Shown in pieces: positions 1-10,805 of a stretch of DNA of 64,000 bases (the first letter of the stretch is position 1; every line of letters begins with the position of its first letter). A model generated the notes under the pieces. That model saw only the letters and a list, made by a program, of their open reading frames with translations. It was not told the origin of the DNA and made no database searches. The stretch spans positions 2,108,001-2,172,000 of the forward strand of contig JAJNNX010000002.1 in NCBI GenBank assembly GCA_023159155.1, read 5' to 3'. This stretch comes from Ustulina deusta. Its lineage: Eukaryota > Ascomycota > Sordariomycetes > Xylariales > Xylariaceae. Position numbers and translations under genes: made by a program.

Positions 1-2
1 GG

Positions 3-1223
3 GCAAGAAAGGCAGAAGAGCCACCCAAGAAGCGTCGTAGACGCTCATCTGCCGCTTCGGACTCGTCGGGGGCATCAGACGAAGCCCCGGGAGGGGACGA
101 TATCAATGTCGACGCGCTGCCATTGGACAGGCTTCTTCGCGACGCTGGTGCTATGCATGGAAGCACGTCGGCAAGAACAAGACTGCGGCCCGAAGTTATC
201 GATATCCAGAGATCTCGTGACATACCAGATGCTCACAAAGACATCACCTCGCTAGCCTTCCACCCCGAATACCCGGTTCTACTATCCTCCAGCACATCCT
301 CAATGCTATTTTTACACCACATCGCACCAACCGCATACCCAACACCCAACCCTCTCTTGACGTCGACAAAAGTCAGCCTGGTACCCATTCGTCGGGCCCA
401 GTTCAGTCCAGATGGACGGAAGATCTTTATTGCGGGTCGTCGAAGATACATACACTCTTGGGACATTGAGAGCGGGGAAATACAGAAGACGAACAAGATA
501 CACGGTCATCAGGAAGAGCAGCGAACGTGGGAGCGTTTCAGGCTGAGCCCCTGTGGGCGATACCTCGGCTTGATCGCCTCGACAAGGAAGGGCGGCGGTG
601 TTATCAATATCTTAAATGTTCATACGATGCAGTGGATCGGAGCCGCCAGACTAGATAGCCGCGGCGGCATCATCGACTTCTGCTGGTGGAGGACTGGAAA
701 TGGCCTCACGATCTTAGGAAAAGGAGGGCAAGTCGGAGAGTACAGTATGGTCTCAAAGCGCTTCTTGGCCGTGTGGAACGACGAGGGTTCGAATGGTACC
801 AGCGCCATAGCCTTCGGCGGCTCGGACGGCCCTGAATTACTTGGCGAGGACCGGTGGGTAGCAATAGGTTCTAGCTCCGGCGTGGTCAACATCTACGACC
901 GCCACACGTTAATTCTACCATCGAAAGAGGATGAGCTGAAATTGAAATCGCGGCCGGAGCCGATTCGAGCTCTCATGAATCTCATCACGCCCATCACGGT
1001 GCTCACGTTTAGCCCGGACGGGCAATTGTTGGCAATGGCTTCGCGATACAAGAGAGATGCGCTGAAGCTTGTTCATCTACCTAGCTGTACTGTCTATCGA
1101 AACTGGCCGACGGAGCAGACGCCGCTGGGAAGGATAGAAGCAATCGCGTTTGGCACAAAGAGTAACATGTTGGCTGTTGGAAACGACGCCGGGAAGATTA
1201 GGATATGGGAGATTAGGAGTTAA
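3..1223 (+). CDS. utp18: U3 snoRNA-associated protein 18 (Utp18), 5'-truncated WD40 protein
   Basis: Utp18 is a nucleolar WD40 protein of the UTP-B part of the SSU processome, needed for 18S rRNA maturation. The frame is open from base 3 to the TAA at 1221-1223, giving the last 406 residues; the true start lies left of the window. The beginning is Lys/Arg-rich and acidic, as in the N-terminus of this family. It is followed by WD-type blades such as ITVLTFSPDG and a final KIRIWEIRS. The signature around FSPDGRKIFIAGRRRYIHSWD and the HGHQEEQRTWERF segment match Utp18 rather than a generic WD40 protein. No intron is needed in this part. Family assignment is from recognised sequence pattern. Confidence 0.88.
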   Translation, partial: ARKAEEPPKKRRRRSSAASDSSGASDEAPGGDDINVDALPLDRLLRDAGAMHGSTSARTRLRPEVIDIQRSRDIPDAHKDITSLAFHPEYPVLLSSSTSSMLFLHHIAPTAYPTPNPLLTSTKVSLVPIRRAQFSPDGRKIFIAGRRRYIHSWDIESGEIQKTNKIHGHQEEQRTWERFRLSPCGRYLGLIASTRKGGGVINILNVHTMQWIGAARLDSRGGIIDFCWWRTGNGLTILGKGGQVGEYSMVSKRFLAVWNDEGSNGTSAIAFGGSDGPELLGEDRWVAIGSSSGVVNIYDRHTLILPSKEDELKLKSRPEPIRALMNLITPITVLTFSPDGQLLAMASRYKRDALKLVHLPSCTVYRNWPTEQTPLGRIEAIAFGTKSNMLAVGNDAGKIRIWEIRS

Positions 1224-1320
1224 TTTTGCTACTCATAAGCCACAATCTCTCGTCAATACAGGCTATTTACCCCCGAGCGTATTCTCCAAGTGAGCAGAAC
1301 AGACTCGTCGACTAGTCCGT

Positions 1321-1826
1321 TCAAGACATTTCTGCAATCGACAACCCGCCCATCCCGGAAACTATCCCATCATCGTAGTTTTTTCTACCCCTGTTGGCGA
1401 AAATTTGCGCAAGGAGCTGCCGTAGCGGGCTGCCTTTCGGAATGCTCTTCTTGGGGTAAAACTTGCGATTCTTTTTTGTGTATGCCGCAAGTTCGGATTG
1501 GGTTCGAAAGTGATGAACCGGCTCTCCTTTTTTGATAGCCATCAAGAAGTCAAAGATGTTCACCCAGACACTCTTGAGCGCCTTAAAGAAACTGTCGTTA
1601 ACATGATGACTCTAGCACCGAGAACAAGGAGAGATGTAGTCCGATTGCTTACCTGTCGACATTTTGTCTTGCTCGGAAACTGCTCGTCGAAGCCGAGATC
1701 CCCCATCAGACGTTGCCAATCTTCAAGTTCGCCCTGTCCCATATACTTCTCCCATTCCACAACGACGGCTGACGGCTTCAGGGCTCCGTTGGCAGCACGG
1801 GCCGTCTTGTTCTTCTTTCTACCCAT
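1321..1826 (-). CDS. small conserved fungal protein, two exons
   Basis: Model complement(1321..1581, 1653..1826), 144 residues. The 71-nt intron (1582-1652) has a GTAAGC donor and a TTTAAG acceptor. It joins ...KTKCRQ to ALKSVWVNIFDF in frame, as expected for a conserved fungal family whose members begin MGRKxNK and carry a WExxMGxGxLEDWQRLxxDLG block. Residues 25-65 contain the W/L-rich helical core. The C-terminal half has a KKGEPVHHFRTQ segment and an AxYTKKxxKxYPKK segment. The protein is basic and has no signal peptide or membrane segment. Function is unknown. It lies convergent to utp18, about 100 bp away. Confidence 0.8.
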
Positions 1827-3711
1827 GACTGTGGGCTTGGTTGGGATGGAGCACCGAGATGATTAGGTGATAGGTATATGATATGAGTGAAAGGGGTTGG
1901 TTGTGAAGATTGGGAAAGATAGGACTTTGTAGGAACTTGGACACCAAAAGACACAATTTACATGCACATGGTTGCACAGCAGCCTCGCAACCCAGGCAAC
2001 GGACGTGTGGATAGATTACCTATGAATTCAATGTTTCCCCTAAGACTTCGTTTTCCACTGATTTCCATGGCTCCCATTCACTTTAGTCGTTTGCCCGCCA
2101 CAAACAGAGAAATCTGCCAGTACCCTTTCTTCCGAGACTTTGTTAGGATTGAGCTAGACAGATGGTACTAGAACTATCTACCTTTCAGGGCAATGCTGTG
2201 GCAGAGGACCTGCCACGAATATGGACGAATAACCAGATGATATTGTTCTCGACCTTCTTCTTCTTTTCTTCCTTTGTTTCTGTATCACTCCAGAGCTGGG
2301 ACAGGGTTGCTGTGATATGGATTGTAAACACTGCTATCAAAAAGGCCAAAAGAACGGATGCTGTTGTTTCATCGTCAAGGACTAGCATTGGAGACGTGTC
2401 GCTGCTGTGTTCCATCCCCCCATTTTCGGCCTAACAGGGTTGATTAGGTTTGGTCAACAATCGTCTGTAGGAATGAAGCGAAAACCATCCTCTACCATAC
2501 CGTGCGTTACGGCCTTGTAATCGTCATCATCATGGTCATCGTTTTGTCGTTGTCGTTGACAAGTCAAAGGGGGGATGATCGGATGACATGGATGGGCGGC
2601 TGACTTCGAATAGCGCGGGTTAGGTCTAGTCTCTAGATGAAGTTAGGCTCCGGGAGTCTGGAGACGGACCACATGGCGGCTGGGCAACCCAATCAGGTCC
2701 TGCGGTGCCGAAACAGTTGCTGCACGAGGTCAAAATTGGCAGTGTTGAAGGCATTATGCCTCCACGTTTTTTACCTAGGTACCAAAAAGACTGCCAGGCT
2801 GCTAGCTACAGCACCTCAGCACACTCGACATGCGTAACCTACAGACATACCTATGTACACGTAGTAGGTACTACGACGTCGCATCCAACCGAATTCTGAA
2901 CACCAACACCGTCCATCCCGCGGCCGGCAATAGCATCGGGATCAGGAACAATGATGCAAGATGCACTAACCAGAGCCATGCAGTATCTTGCAGTATCTTG
3001 CAGTTGCTAGCACAGTAATATACCCCAAGTAGGCCCAGTTCCGCGTACATGATATGCACGGCATGCGCCTTAGTGGTCGGTCCATAATAGTACCTACGCA
3101 TACACTAGTCTACTAGGTACCTACTAGTAAGTACAAGAGTTCCGTGATTCCCGTCACCCCACGTCGGCTCACGATTGGTGCCAACCTGGCTCAGAGGGTC
3201 CGGTGCCACCCGATCGCCTGAACACGCTGCATTAGAACGCCTGCAGGGCCGCACGGCTGCATGGCCGGGCCCAATCTGCACCAGCCTGCGCCAAACTATC
3301 TAGTAGTGTATACTAGACAGACTAGTGCCTCCTCTGGATTCCACCTTGAAATCGCCGCGGCCCTACTGCTGGCATGCTTGTGTCAGGCAAAAATGTGGAT
3401 TGTCTGTCGCTAGAAAAACAACACGGGCGATCGTCCCACATGCGAGGCATGTTATCTATGCCTTGCTTGCTTGCCCCTCTGGATCGTCGCTGCGGGTCGA
3501 AGAGTCAGTGTTCCTCTTCTGGTTATTCCTTTTTGTCTGCGTTTTGCAGGCCTACAGATATACACCTTCTCCCGGCTTGTTGCGGAACACATGAAATCTT
3601 CTCCCTGGTCTTTCCTTTCTCCCATCCAATCCACTGGGCTTTGATTTGTTCTGTTTGTTGCGTCATTGACTATTCCTGGAGGATCTCATTCTGTACCCGT
3701 CAGCCTGTGAA
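1827..3711. other. intergenic, no supported gene
   Basis: Divergent spacer between the small conserved gene and the 1012-residue gene. Only short unsupported ORFs are present. It holds several TAGGTA/TACCTA motifs near 2770-3130, a short direct repeat of AGTATCTTGC at 2982-3002, and pyrimidine-rich DNA just before the start at 3712. It probably contains both promoters. Confidence 0.6.
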
Positions 3712-6700
3712 ATGGCCATCCAGGACCCTCCTAACAAGAGCACGACCAGCCTAAGACTGGGAGGCTTCCCCGCAAGATTCAAGAGCCTTGTTCATGATAT
3801 GAAAGGCTTCAAGAAGGATTTCCATCGGCATCGACGTGGCGCAAAAAGCGAGGAAGTTAGGCCGGAGCGACCTTTACCATCTCCAGAGCTAATTCCCACG
3901 AGAAGAGAGGATGTCTCTGTCTCTGAGACGAGGTCGTTGTTTCGGGACTCTCCACATGTGCGCAGCCTCAGTATACGTGTTACTGTCAAATTCGGCGAGC
4001 CTTTGAATTATGCCCACAGTCAGGACTACGAGGCCTCTTCATCACTTCAACCTACCGAGGAATTATGCGAGGCATTAATTCGTCGGGTCGACCATTGTTC
4101 GAAGGAACTTATAACGAGGAAGGACTCAAGTGCCTTAGACCGCACCGGCACCGATGGCCTGGCAAAACCCCTGAGATACGAGATACAAGTGCAGCTGCTT
4201 AGAAATGAGGCTGGGACCGGCACTGAAGCCTGGGCCTCGCGAACCTTGAGGTCTTACCAGAAGCAGCCTCTAGAGACTGAAGCTGCGAGGGAAGTTATCC
4301 TTTCAACCCATTACATGGTCGGACTCTTTCTGAGGCATCACGACGAAGCCTTTGTCTGGAAAGATGGCCCTGTACGGGAAGACCCCGTACAAGAACAGAA
4401 GACCTTCCCATACAGGCCAGGGCGAGTACAGCCGTTGAATAGCATACCCCGCTCCTATTTCATCGAAAAGCAGCAAGACTTTGAGTCAATACCCGGTTAC
4501 ACTATCCGATTCTCATTTACGAGCCAGAACCATCGTCGCACACCCGCCCATTGGCATGATACCGTGGAAGTCCATAGTCACCAACTATCACCACTTACCC
4601 TCTCGAGTGCGGAGAACCTATTTCTTGACGTTTGCTATGCGGTAGACGGCGTCTTCAGGTCTGAGAGAAGAGAGTTCGAAGGACTGCAAAAATCATGCTC
4701 TAGCCACAGTGGATGCCGGCACTGTCGACCACAAGATGGTGACGGAATCGAAATGCTGCTCTCGGTCAAGAACAACATAGGTCCTCTTTTTGACAATTTA
4801 GAGCGGACGACGTCGGCCCGCGTCAATGTATTCTGGAAGGATCGCGGGATAGATTGCGTCGAATTTGTTGAAAAGGCCAAGGAAGCCATTGAGCAGGTTC
4901 GTGTCGACACAGATGGATCAGTTTCCCGGATGAACGATTTCGAATTTTATATCGTCGAACTTCGAGGCCGGGGTTGGGTGATAGACGAGCCGCTGGCATT
5001 CACACTCGGGCCCGAAACATGCCTTTGCCGGCGAACCGTTGAGTCTCTCCTAGATCGACTACAGACCGGGGTGGCAGACGTTCTACGAAGTAACGCGATT
5101 GTCGTTCGAATGACAGCACGAAAACGAGGTCACTTCATCTTCGATAAGACTCTAGTGGCACGAGAACCTATTGAAAAGCCACGGAATAAGAAAAAATCGG
5201 CCGGAAAGACAAAAGAATATGTTTTAAATCGACTAAAGCAACGTGTTGAACGGGATATTGAAATGGTGTGTAAAGACACATGTACAGTCGTTAATCGAGA
5301 CATCGACGCGGCGAGACCGAACAGGGCGGCTAGCGCCCCGCCACAAGAGTATGCCTCGACTAACGGTCTTGTGGAGTCTAGCAGATTGAGCGACCTCACG
5401 ACGCCGTCGAAAAGGCCTACTAGTAACGAACAGGATTCATCAGCCGACAGACTGGGCTCAAGAGGAAGCGAGATCTTAGAGACACCAGAGCTATCGGGTG
5501 CCTCCTCGTCTATCCCTCAACACCAATGGGTCAGGGTAACTCGGGATCCTGTCACAGGGGCACGGCTGTTTCCACTAGTGCCAAGCAGACACACCCTTCA
5601 TGAAGAGGCCACTACAAGTTCACCCGGATCAACTACCCGCCGCAACCAGTTCAGTCAAAATAGTACGGCAGAGACATCCTTTGACCTGTCAATCTCTTAC
5701 GAAAAGTCCAACACAGTAACCACACAAACATCTGACTCTAGTACTTCCACCGCGGACCAGGAATCCACTGGGACTTCTTTGTCAGAATCTCATAAATATA
5801 GAACGCAGAGATATACGATGGCAGGACCGATACATTCAACAAGGCCACGAACTCCAAGTCTGGAGTTCGGCGTTAGCCCCTCGATACGCAGCAGCGTTTT
5901 AATGACCCCGAGTATTCACGACCCGGCTTCAAACAATGAGGTCGGTATTGCGCAGAGATCTACGCCTGAAATAGAAGCTGGTGAAATTGATGGAAATGGG
6001 AAGGTAGACAGCTATCTGAGGAGGTTGCACACAAACCAGGCGGCATCATCACCTACATCACGACTAACTTCCCGAGATGGTTCTATTACTTCTGCAATCA
6101 GCGAGGCTCGATCTGTGCTGAACGAACAAGGCCTCAATATTACGGGCAGTGAGGACATATCTTCTTCGGAGACAGAGACTTCCTCCCAGTCGAAGGTTCA
6201 AACCAAGGTCTTTGTAAGTGTACAACCCACGGGAGATGCCATACCTATAGAATCCATAACAGAGCAGGAGACACCCACGGAAGCAACAAGCCAGCTCGCC
6301 CCAGAACCAGAACCGGAAACAGAAGTAAAAATAGAAGTCTTCTCGCAGTCAAAGCCAGAATTCGACTTCTCGTCCCCGCTCACTGTTACTCCTCCTGAAG
6401 GCAGCGAAGCAGTTGAAAAAGCGTCGCCGCCCACGGAGAAGAGCAACGCCATCATCAATCTCAGCAAGCAACAAGATACAACAAGTCCCGATCCATCAGA
6501 GGAAGACAACGACGGTCCGGTAGCAGGCTCATCCCTACCCGCACTCCCAGAGCCCTCCACACATCAACACCAGCATCACAAATCTGTTGGCAGTGCGGGG
6601 TATCTCGGCAGTTTTCACGAACCGAGGCTCTTCGGAATGGGATTGAGACGTGTGCTCGTGGGATCCTCGACACCGCCACCTAGACCCTCTTCTCGTCTCG

Positions 6701-6750
6701 GTTTTCCCGAGGGCGAGCAGGAACAGGAGATGGCTGGAACCGCCATGTGA
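3712..6750 (+). CDS. conserved fungal protein of unknown function, Ser/Thr-rich tail
   Basis: Single exon of 1012 residues from the ATG at 3712, preceded by a long leader. Residues 1-60 are basic. Residues about 80-480 look folded, with regular hydrophobic spacing, an AREVILSTHYMVGLFLRHH helix and a Cys/His cluster (CSSHSGCRHC) near residue 335. Residues 490-530 are Lys/Arg-rich. The rest, up to about residue 960, is Ser/Thr/Glu-rich and probably disordered. A short ordered end follows, GSFHEPRLFGMGLRRVLVG. I do not recognise an enzymatic domain. No signal peptide or membrane segment is visible. A cytoskeletal or nuclear scaffold is possible but unsupported. Confidence 0.8.
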   Translation: MAIQDPPNKSTTSLRLGGFPARFKSLVHDMKGFKKDFHRHRRGAKSEEVRPERPLPSPELIPTRREDVSVSETRSLFRDSPHVRSLSIRVTVKFGEPLNYAHSQDYEASSSLQPTEELCEALIRRVDHCSKELITRKDSSALDRTGTDGLAKPLRYEIQVQLLRNEAGTGTEAWASRTLRSYQKQPLETEAAREVILSTHYMVGLFLRHHDEAFVWKDGPVREDPVQEQKTFPYRPGRVQPLNSIPRSYFIEKQQDFESIPGYTIRFSFTSQNHRRTPAHWHDTVEVHSHQLSPLTLSSAENLFLDVCYAVDGVFRSERREFEGLQKSCSSHSGCRHCRPQDGDGIEMLLSVKNNIGPLFDNLERTTSARVNVFWKDRGIDCVEFVEKAKEAIEQVRVDTDGSVSRMNDFEFYIVELRGRGWVIDEPLAFTLGPETCLCRRTVESLLDRLQTGVADVLRSNAIVVRMTARKRGHFIFDKTLVAREPIEKPRNKKKSAGKTKEYVLNRLKQRVERDIEMVCKDTCTVVNRDIDAARPNRAASAPPQEYASTNGLVESSRLSDLTTPSKRPTSNEQDSSADRLGSRGSEILETPELSGASSSIPQHQWVRVTRDPVTGARLFPLVPSRHTLHEEATTSSPGSTTRRNQFSQNSTAETSFDLSISYEKSNTVTTQTSDSSTSTADQESTGTSLSESHKYRTQRYTMAGPIHSTRPRTPSLEFGVSPSIRSSVLMTPSIHDPASNNEVGIAQRSTPEIEAGEIDGNGKVDSYLRRLHTNQAASSPTSRLTSRDGSITSAISEARSVLNEQGLNITGSEDISSSETETSSQSKVQTKVFVSVQPTGDAIPIESITEQETPTEATSQLAPEPEPETEVKIEVFSQSKPEFDFSSPLTVTPPEGSEAVEKASPPTEKSNAIINLSKQQDTTSPDPSEEDNDGPVAGSSLPALPEPSTHQHQHHKSVGSAGYLGSFHEPRLFGMGLRRVLVGSSTPPPRPSSRLGFPEGEQEQEMAGTAM

Positions 6751-7577
6751 TGTTAAATTGATTTTTTTTTCTTCTTTTTTTCTTTTCTTTTCTTCAAATT
6801 TCCCTTCATTCGGCATGCGCAAGAAAGTGATACAGAAGACAGCAATGCGGGATAGGTGAGAAAAGTACTAGATAGGATGGAATATGGAAGCGACGGTGTT
6901 GTACGAAGAAGCGCAGGATCGTTTCCTTTGTTGCTTTTCCTTATCTTCTGCAATATATATGGTCGTCAGTTGGGTTGTATGCGATAAGGCGTAAGGAGTA
7001 AATGCGTTGACCCTGTTTTTGATGGGCAAGGGAATAGTTACGAATGTTACGAACGATCTACATACCATGAAAGGAAAGACGCCCATGCTACGGAGGGAGC
7101 TTAGATGTGCTTCTCTTTGGGCAAGACGGGTGGTTTACAGACTTGACGAAATCTATCATACAATGAAGCTTGATCTTCTCACGCAGGATGCTAAATACAC
7201 TCTCTCATCAATTGACCTCCCAATTCTTCGTCCTTGTACACCTTGAACATAAGTCGTGTGCGTCCACGACCGGCAAATACCGCGCACTTCCTCGCACGTA
7301 TGTATGTGCTCTGTTAAAAATAGTCAACCAGGCTCAGCCTTAGCATTCTGGATAAAACTCATTCGCTTAGAATAGTTCCCTGGGTCTATAAAGCAACGCA
7401 TCGCCATCAGCAGGTTACATCGTGAAAGCTGTGCGCCATCTTCAGTCGGAAACAAGCTCGGCTTCGAGACAGGCAGCCATCTCAGGTGGAACAACACCGT
7501 CCTTTTCCATGTCCAACACCGATTCGCCGCCCCCAACACCACGCGCTACCCTGAAGTCCAGGACGCCCACCTCTCTC
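6751..7577. other. intergenic between convergent genes
   Basis: The 3' flanks of two convergent genes. A pyrimidine tract (T and CTTT runs) at 6761-6800 directly follows the upstream stop. Small ORFs here have no family resemblance. Nothing else seen. Confidence 0.5.
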
Positions 7578-8009
7578 TCATGACCACAGAACAAATATAA
7601 CCACAACCCCGCCCGACAACCACCCGTTAACCGGAGCACGCCGGCTCCTAGATCCACTCCCCCCACCGGACGTCGGCGGCGGCGGCGCGGCCCCTAGGTA
7701 TCCGGCAAAGTCCACGTGGAACTCATACGTGAGCCCGGCGGGCGAGCATTGCCTGCCGAGCGCGCACTGCTGCACCTCGCTCCATTGCCCCGAGCCGCAT
7801 CGCTGGAAGCTGCTGGTCATGCAGTTCCACTGCCCTTCCGACCCGTCGCACGACGACCCCACGGACATTTCCTGCCGTCGGTGGAAGGTGTGGCTTCCCT
7901 CTGCTGCCTTTGTTGTTGGTGATGCTGTGACGACGGCTATTAACAGCAGGAGAGTCGTGACTATTCTTGTGAGCTGGCCTGTGGCTTGGTGGTGCTGAAA
8001 GGACGGCAT
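7578..8009 (-). CDS. small secreted cysteine-rich protein
   Basis: 143 residues, single exon, ATG at 8007-8009. Residues 1-30 form a signal peptide: a polar start, then a TLLLLIAVVTAS hydrophobic core. A dibasic HRRQ site follows near residue 45. The mature part has five cysteines in about 40 residues (SSCDG, WNCMT, QRCGS, QQCAL, RQCSP), with the spacing C-x8-C-x7-C-x10-C-x5-C. This resembles small fungal carbohydrate-binding or effector-like modules. After a proline/glycine linker the protein ends in a short hydrophobic tail (GGVVVIFVLWS), which could be a weak GPI-anchor signal or could mean that a 3' intron has been missed. Function unknown. Confidence 0.62.
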   Translation of the reverse strand: MPSFQHHQATGQLTRIVTTLLLLIAVVTASPTTKAAEGSHTFHRRQEMSVGSSCDGSEGQWNCMTSSFQRCGSGQWSEVQQCALGRQCSPAGLTYEFHVDFAGYLGAAPPPPTSGGGSGSRSRRAPVNGWLSGGVVVIFVLWS

Positions 8010-8098
8010 GATGAGTCCTTAGCAAGGTAGGCGGTTTGTAGGTTGTTTGCGTGGAGTGCGTGGAGATTATTTCGCTTGTCTTAGGCGAGAAACGAAGA

Positions 8099-8131
8099 TG
8101 TAGGTGTAGGTGTAGGTGTAGGCGCAGGTGC
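8099..8131 (+). repeat. short GTAGGT tandem repeat
   Basis: Four to five copies of a 6-bp GTAGGT/GCAGGT unit in the upstream region of the secreted-protein gene. It is not the TTAGGG telomere repeat. Similar degenerate copies occur near 59880-59920. Confidence 0.6.
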
Positions 8132-10805
8132 AGAGGTTGGTAGAGATGCTTGTCTGCGAAGTGCGTAGCGCAATCCAGCTCGAATCCGGCCAAAGTCACA
8201 CAGCCCTCGAGTCCGATGATTGGAGCCGTACTATGGCATTTTTGTCGTACATTCACAGGCCTTTTATTCACCGCCTGATTGATTCTCTTCTCACCGAAGA
8301 TTCGTCCCCTTGGTGAATCCGCGGTGATTAGTGCCCGACCGAGTCTGAACGTGGACAATGCCGATTGGTGAGACGTCCCACTTGGCCAAGTGCTCCCTCC
8401 CAATGACGCCTTTTTAAGACATGAAGCAAACAACCGCATTGCTGAAAGTATTGCTGTTTCTAATAATGGGCAAGTAGCTTTGCTGCTAGATTCCGGGCTG
8501 GTAGAATACGATGGTGCCGGACATTTATGATTAGATCGCAGTATGAAGTACTTTGTCTCGCGCACATCTCCTTCCAGCTCAAGTACAAATAAAATGGCTG
8601 CGTCTATGAGAATAACTTTCTAAGGCTAAATATTACACGGATTCCTTCGCCACGCAAATTACAAACATGTAAGTAAAAGCTCAGGGGCAGTCAGTCCCTG
8701 AAGCATCATCTTCCAACTCCCTTTGCTGCTCCAGTTCCTCTCCTCCCCGGAGGAAGCCATGGCGCTGTACTTGGAAAGGTCTCCAGGTAAGTAGGGGCGT
8801 CAAGATAGGCGTGTTTTGAGTATGTTGTTGCGCAAATATCTTTGAACTAAGTCCAAGTCGACAAGCATGGTCCTGGCATTGGTGCGAATCGACGCTATTG
8901 TCATCTCTCTGGCGTCGTGCCGGAATGATAGAAGTCTTGTTCACAGCTGCTTCAGGAGGAGTAGCTCCCGTGGCCAGAAAAAATTGCGCCCATCTTCTCG
9001 GTAGGTCCACGTGCTTATGAGGTTACCGGTAAACCTATGGACGAGCACGAGACTGTAGGGAGTCCAAGTCAGAACGTGAAACAGATGGCGATATCGCAGG
9101 TTACTAGTTTATGGCAGCAGCTCACTCAAGATCTCCAGCAAATTTCCCATCCTCCTCCAGATCGCAGATTACACTGAGTTGCAGTCCTTTCACCGGAGCC
9201 ATTCTTCGACACTGACGAGTGCTCGCGCTGTGAGCTGTGGTCGATGAGATAGCACATGAAGGAAAATGAGACGGGTTCTAGGTAAGCGAGCAGGTCATGC
9301 CTACTTTGCGCCTAGGTGTCAAAGTCGCAGACATTCGGGAGGGTATCCTTATATCCTCATCGAACACCTAGGAGCCATGGTCCCTGGAGGCATATTAGAC
9401 CCGCAAGTTCCGCTGAGGCACCTGCTACAAGTCAGAGGGCAACTAGCGGAAGACTTATTCTAACTTCATGAGTTGGCCGGACCGCCAATCACCTCAGTCG
9501 ACTCTAGTGCAGTGGAAACAGTGACGAGCCTCAAGAAATTATTGCCCCGACTCCCAATAATACATTGTCGCCCAGCTTAATTATATACAAGGGGATAACG
9601 AAAACGTTTTAATACGTATCCTCGTGACCCCGAGTGGAGGACAGGTCAGCTTAAGACTGGCCGCACCTCTAATATTGCTGGGTCATATGGCTGTCTACCT
9701 GCCACGTACGACGCAGGACAAGTAGAGCCGTCGCGGGATTGGCCGCCTTAATTCAAGTAAGTGGTATGAATCGCTGCAGATATGAACGGCGGCGGTCTGC
9801 TAGCAAATTTGGAGGTCACGGCCGGAGCACGCACTAGCTGCGTATTGCAGCCCGATGGCTACAAAGGCGGCGGGGAAAGCATGGATAATGTGCAGAGTCT
9901 GCCTTCACTCGCCTCTTTTTGTATGGTGTCCTTCGCCTCCTCTCTCTCTTATCAATCTGCCTCTCCCACGTGCCCGAGACCTAGACAAATCAAGTCATAT
10001 TATTCAAGATGGGGCTCAAGCTACAAGTCCTAGTCCAGGGCCTGGAAGCCCTACTATGAAGCGAGCAGTTTTTAAAACTCCTGCGCAAGGCCTTTATTAA
10101 CGTGTACAATGAAGTATGCTGTCCATGGCCTAAATGTACACTCCAAGGACATGTTCATAGAGAAGCCCTGGTCTGGACCCGTGACATTGTGGTTGTGGGA
10201 CCCTTGCCCGATAAAACACCCAGGTGTCGCGTCATGAACTGCGACTACGGCGCCTTTATTAACAGCGTATCAGTAGCAGATGTACGGGCCGCCGCGGGCA
10301 ATCTGGTTTAGTTGTTGAAAGACGAACGAGAAGGCACTGTAAGTAAATATGAATAATAACTCGTCGGATTGACTTACTACCGCTGCTGAAAATTCTAGGC
10401 TGTATTGATTAGATAGACGCCGACATCCCTATCGTTCTTGTTAGTAACAGCCTTAGAGGGGTTGTGATTAAGCAGGTATAAGAACTCGTCTCCTTCAAGA
10501 GTAATATTCCATGTGTTGTTCCTTTTGGCCTCAGGCCTGGCCCAGAGGCTTTAGTGCTAGCAGAACATAAGTCTCCTAATATATCCAATTGCGCTAAAGT
10601 CATAGTATGTGACATGCTCCCTCCTATATACAAGTTCTGTAGGTTTCCTCACTCATCAGGCATCTGCAATCTACGCAGGCCGTTTTCGGAACACCCACAT
10701 CTGACAATAGTCCAAGTCACTTTAGATGAATTCCCGGAGTTGCTTTCACTCGCAAGAAGTAGTCGCCTAGGGAGCTGTCCAGCCTGCTCAAATTTGTAGA
10801 TATCC
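8132..10805. other. gene-poor stretch, start of the relic-rich island
   Basis: No intact gene was found. Short open segments such as 10102-10311, with a protein-like stretch reading CDYGAFINSVSVADVRAAAGN, may be remnants of a lost gene. I cannot name the family. Composition is mixed and stop codons occur in all frames. Confidence 0.45.

Noticed and set aside
8099..8131. Telomere-like repeat
   Set aside because: The unit is GTAGGT, not the TTAGGG of filamentous fungi, it is only about 33 bp long, and single-copy genes flank it.
7723..8565. 280-codon minus-strand ORF
   Set aside because: It overlaps the secreted-protein gene in another frame, contains repeat-derived His/Leu stretches from the GTAGGT repeat, and has no recognisable domain.
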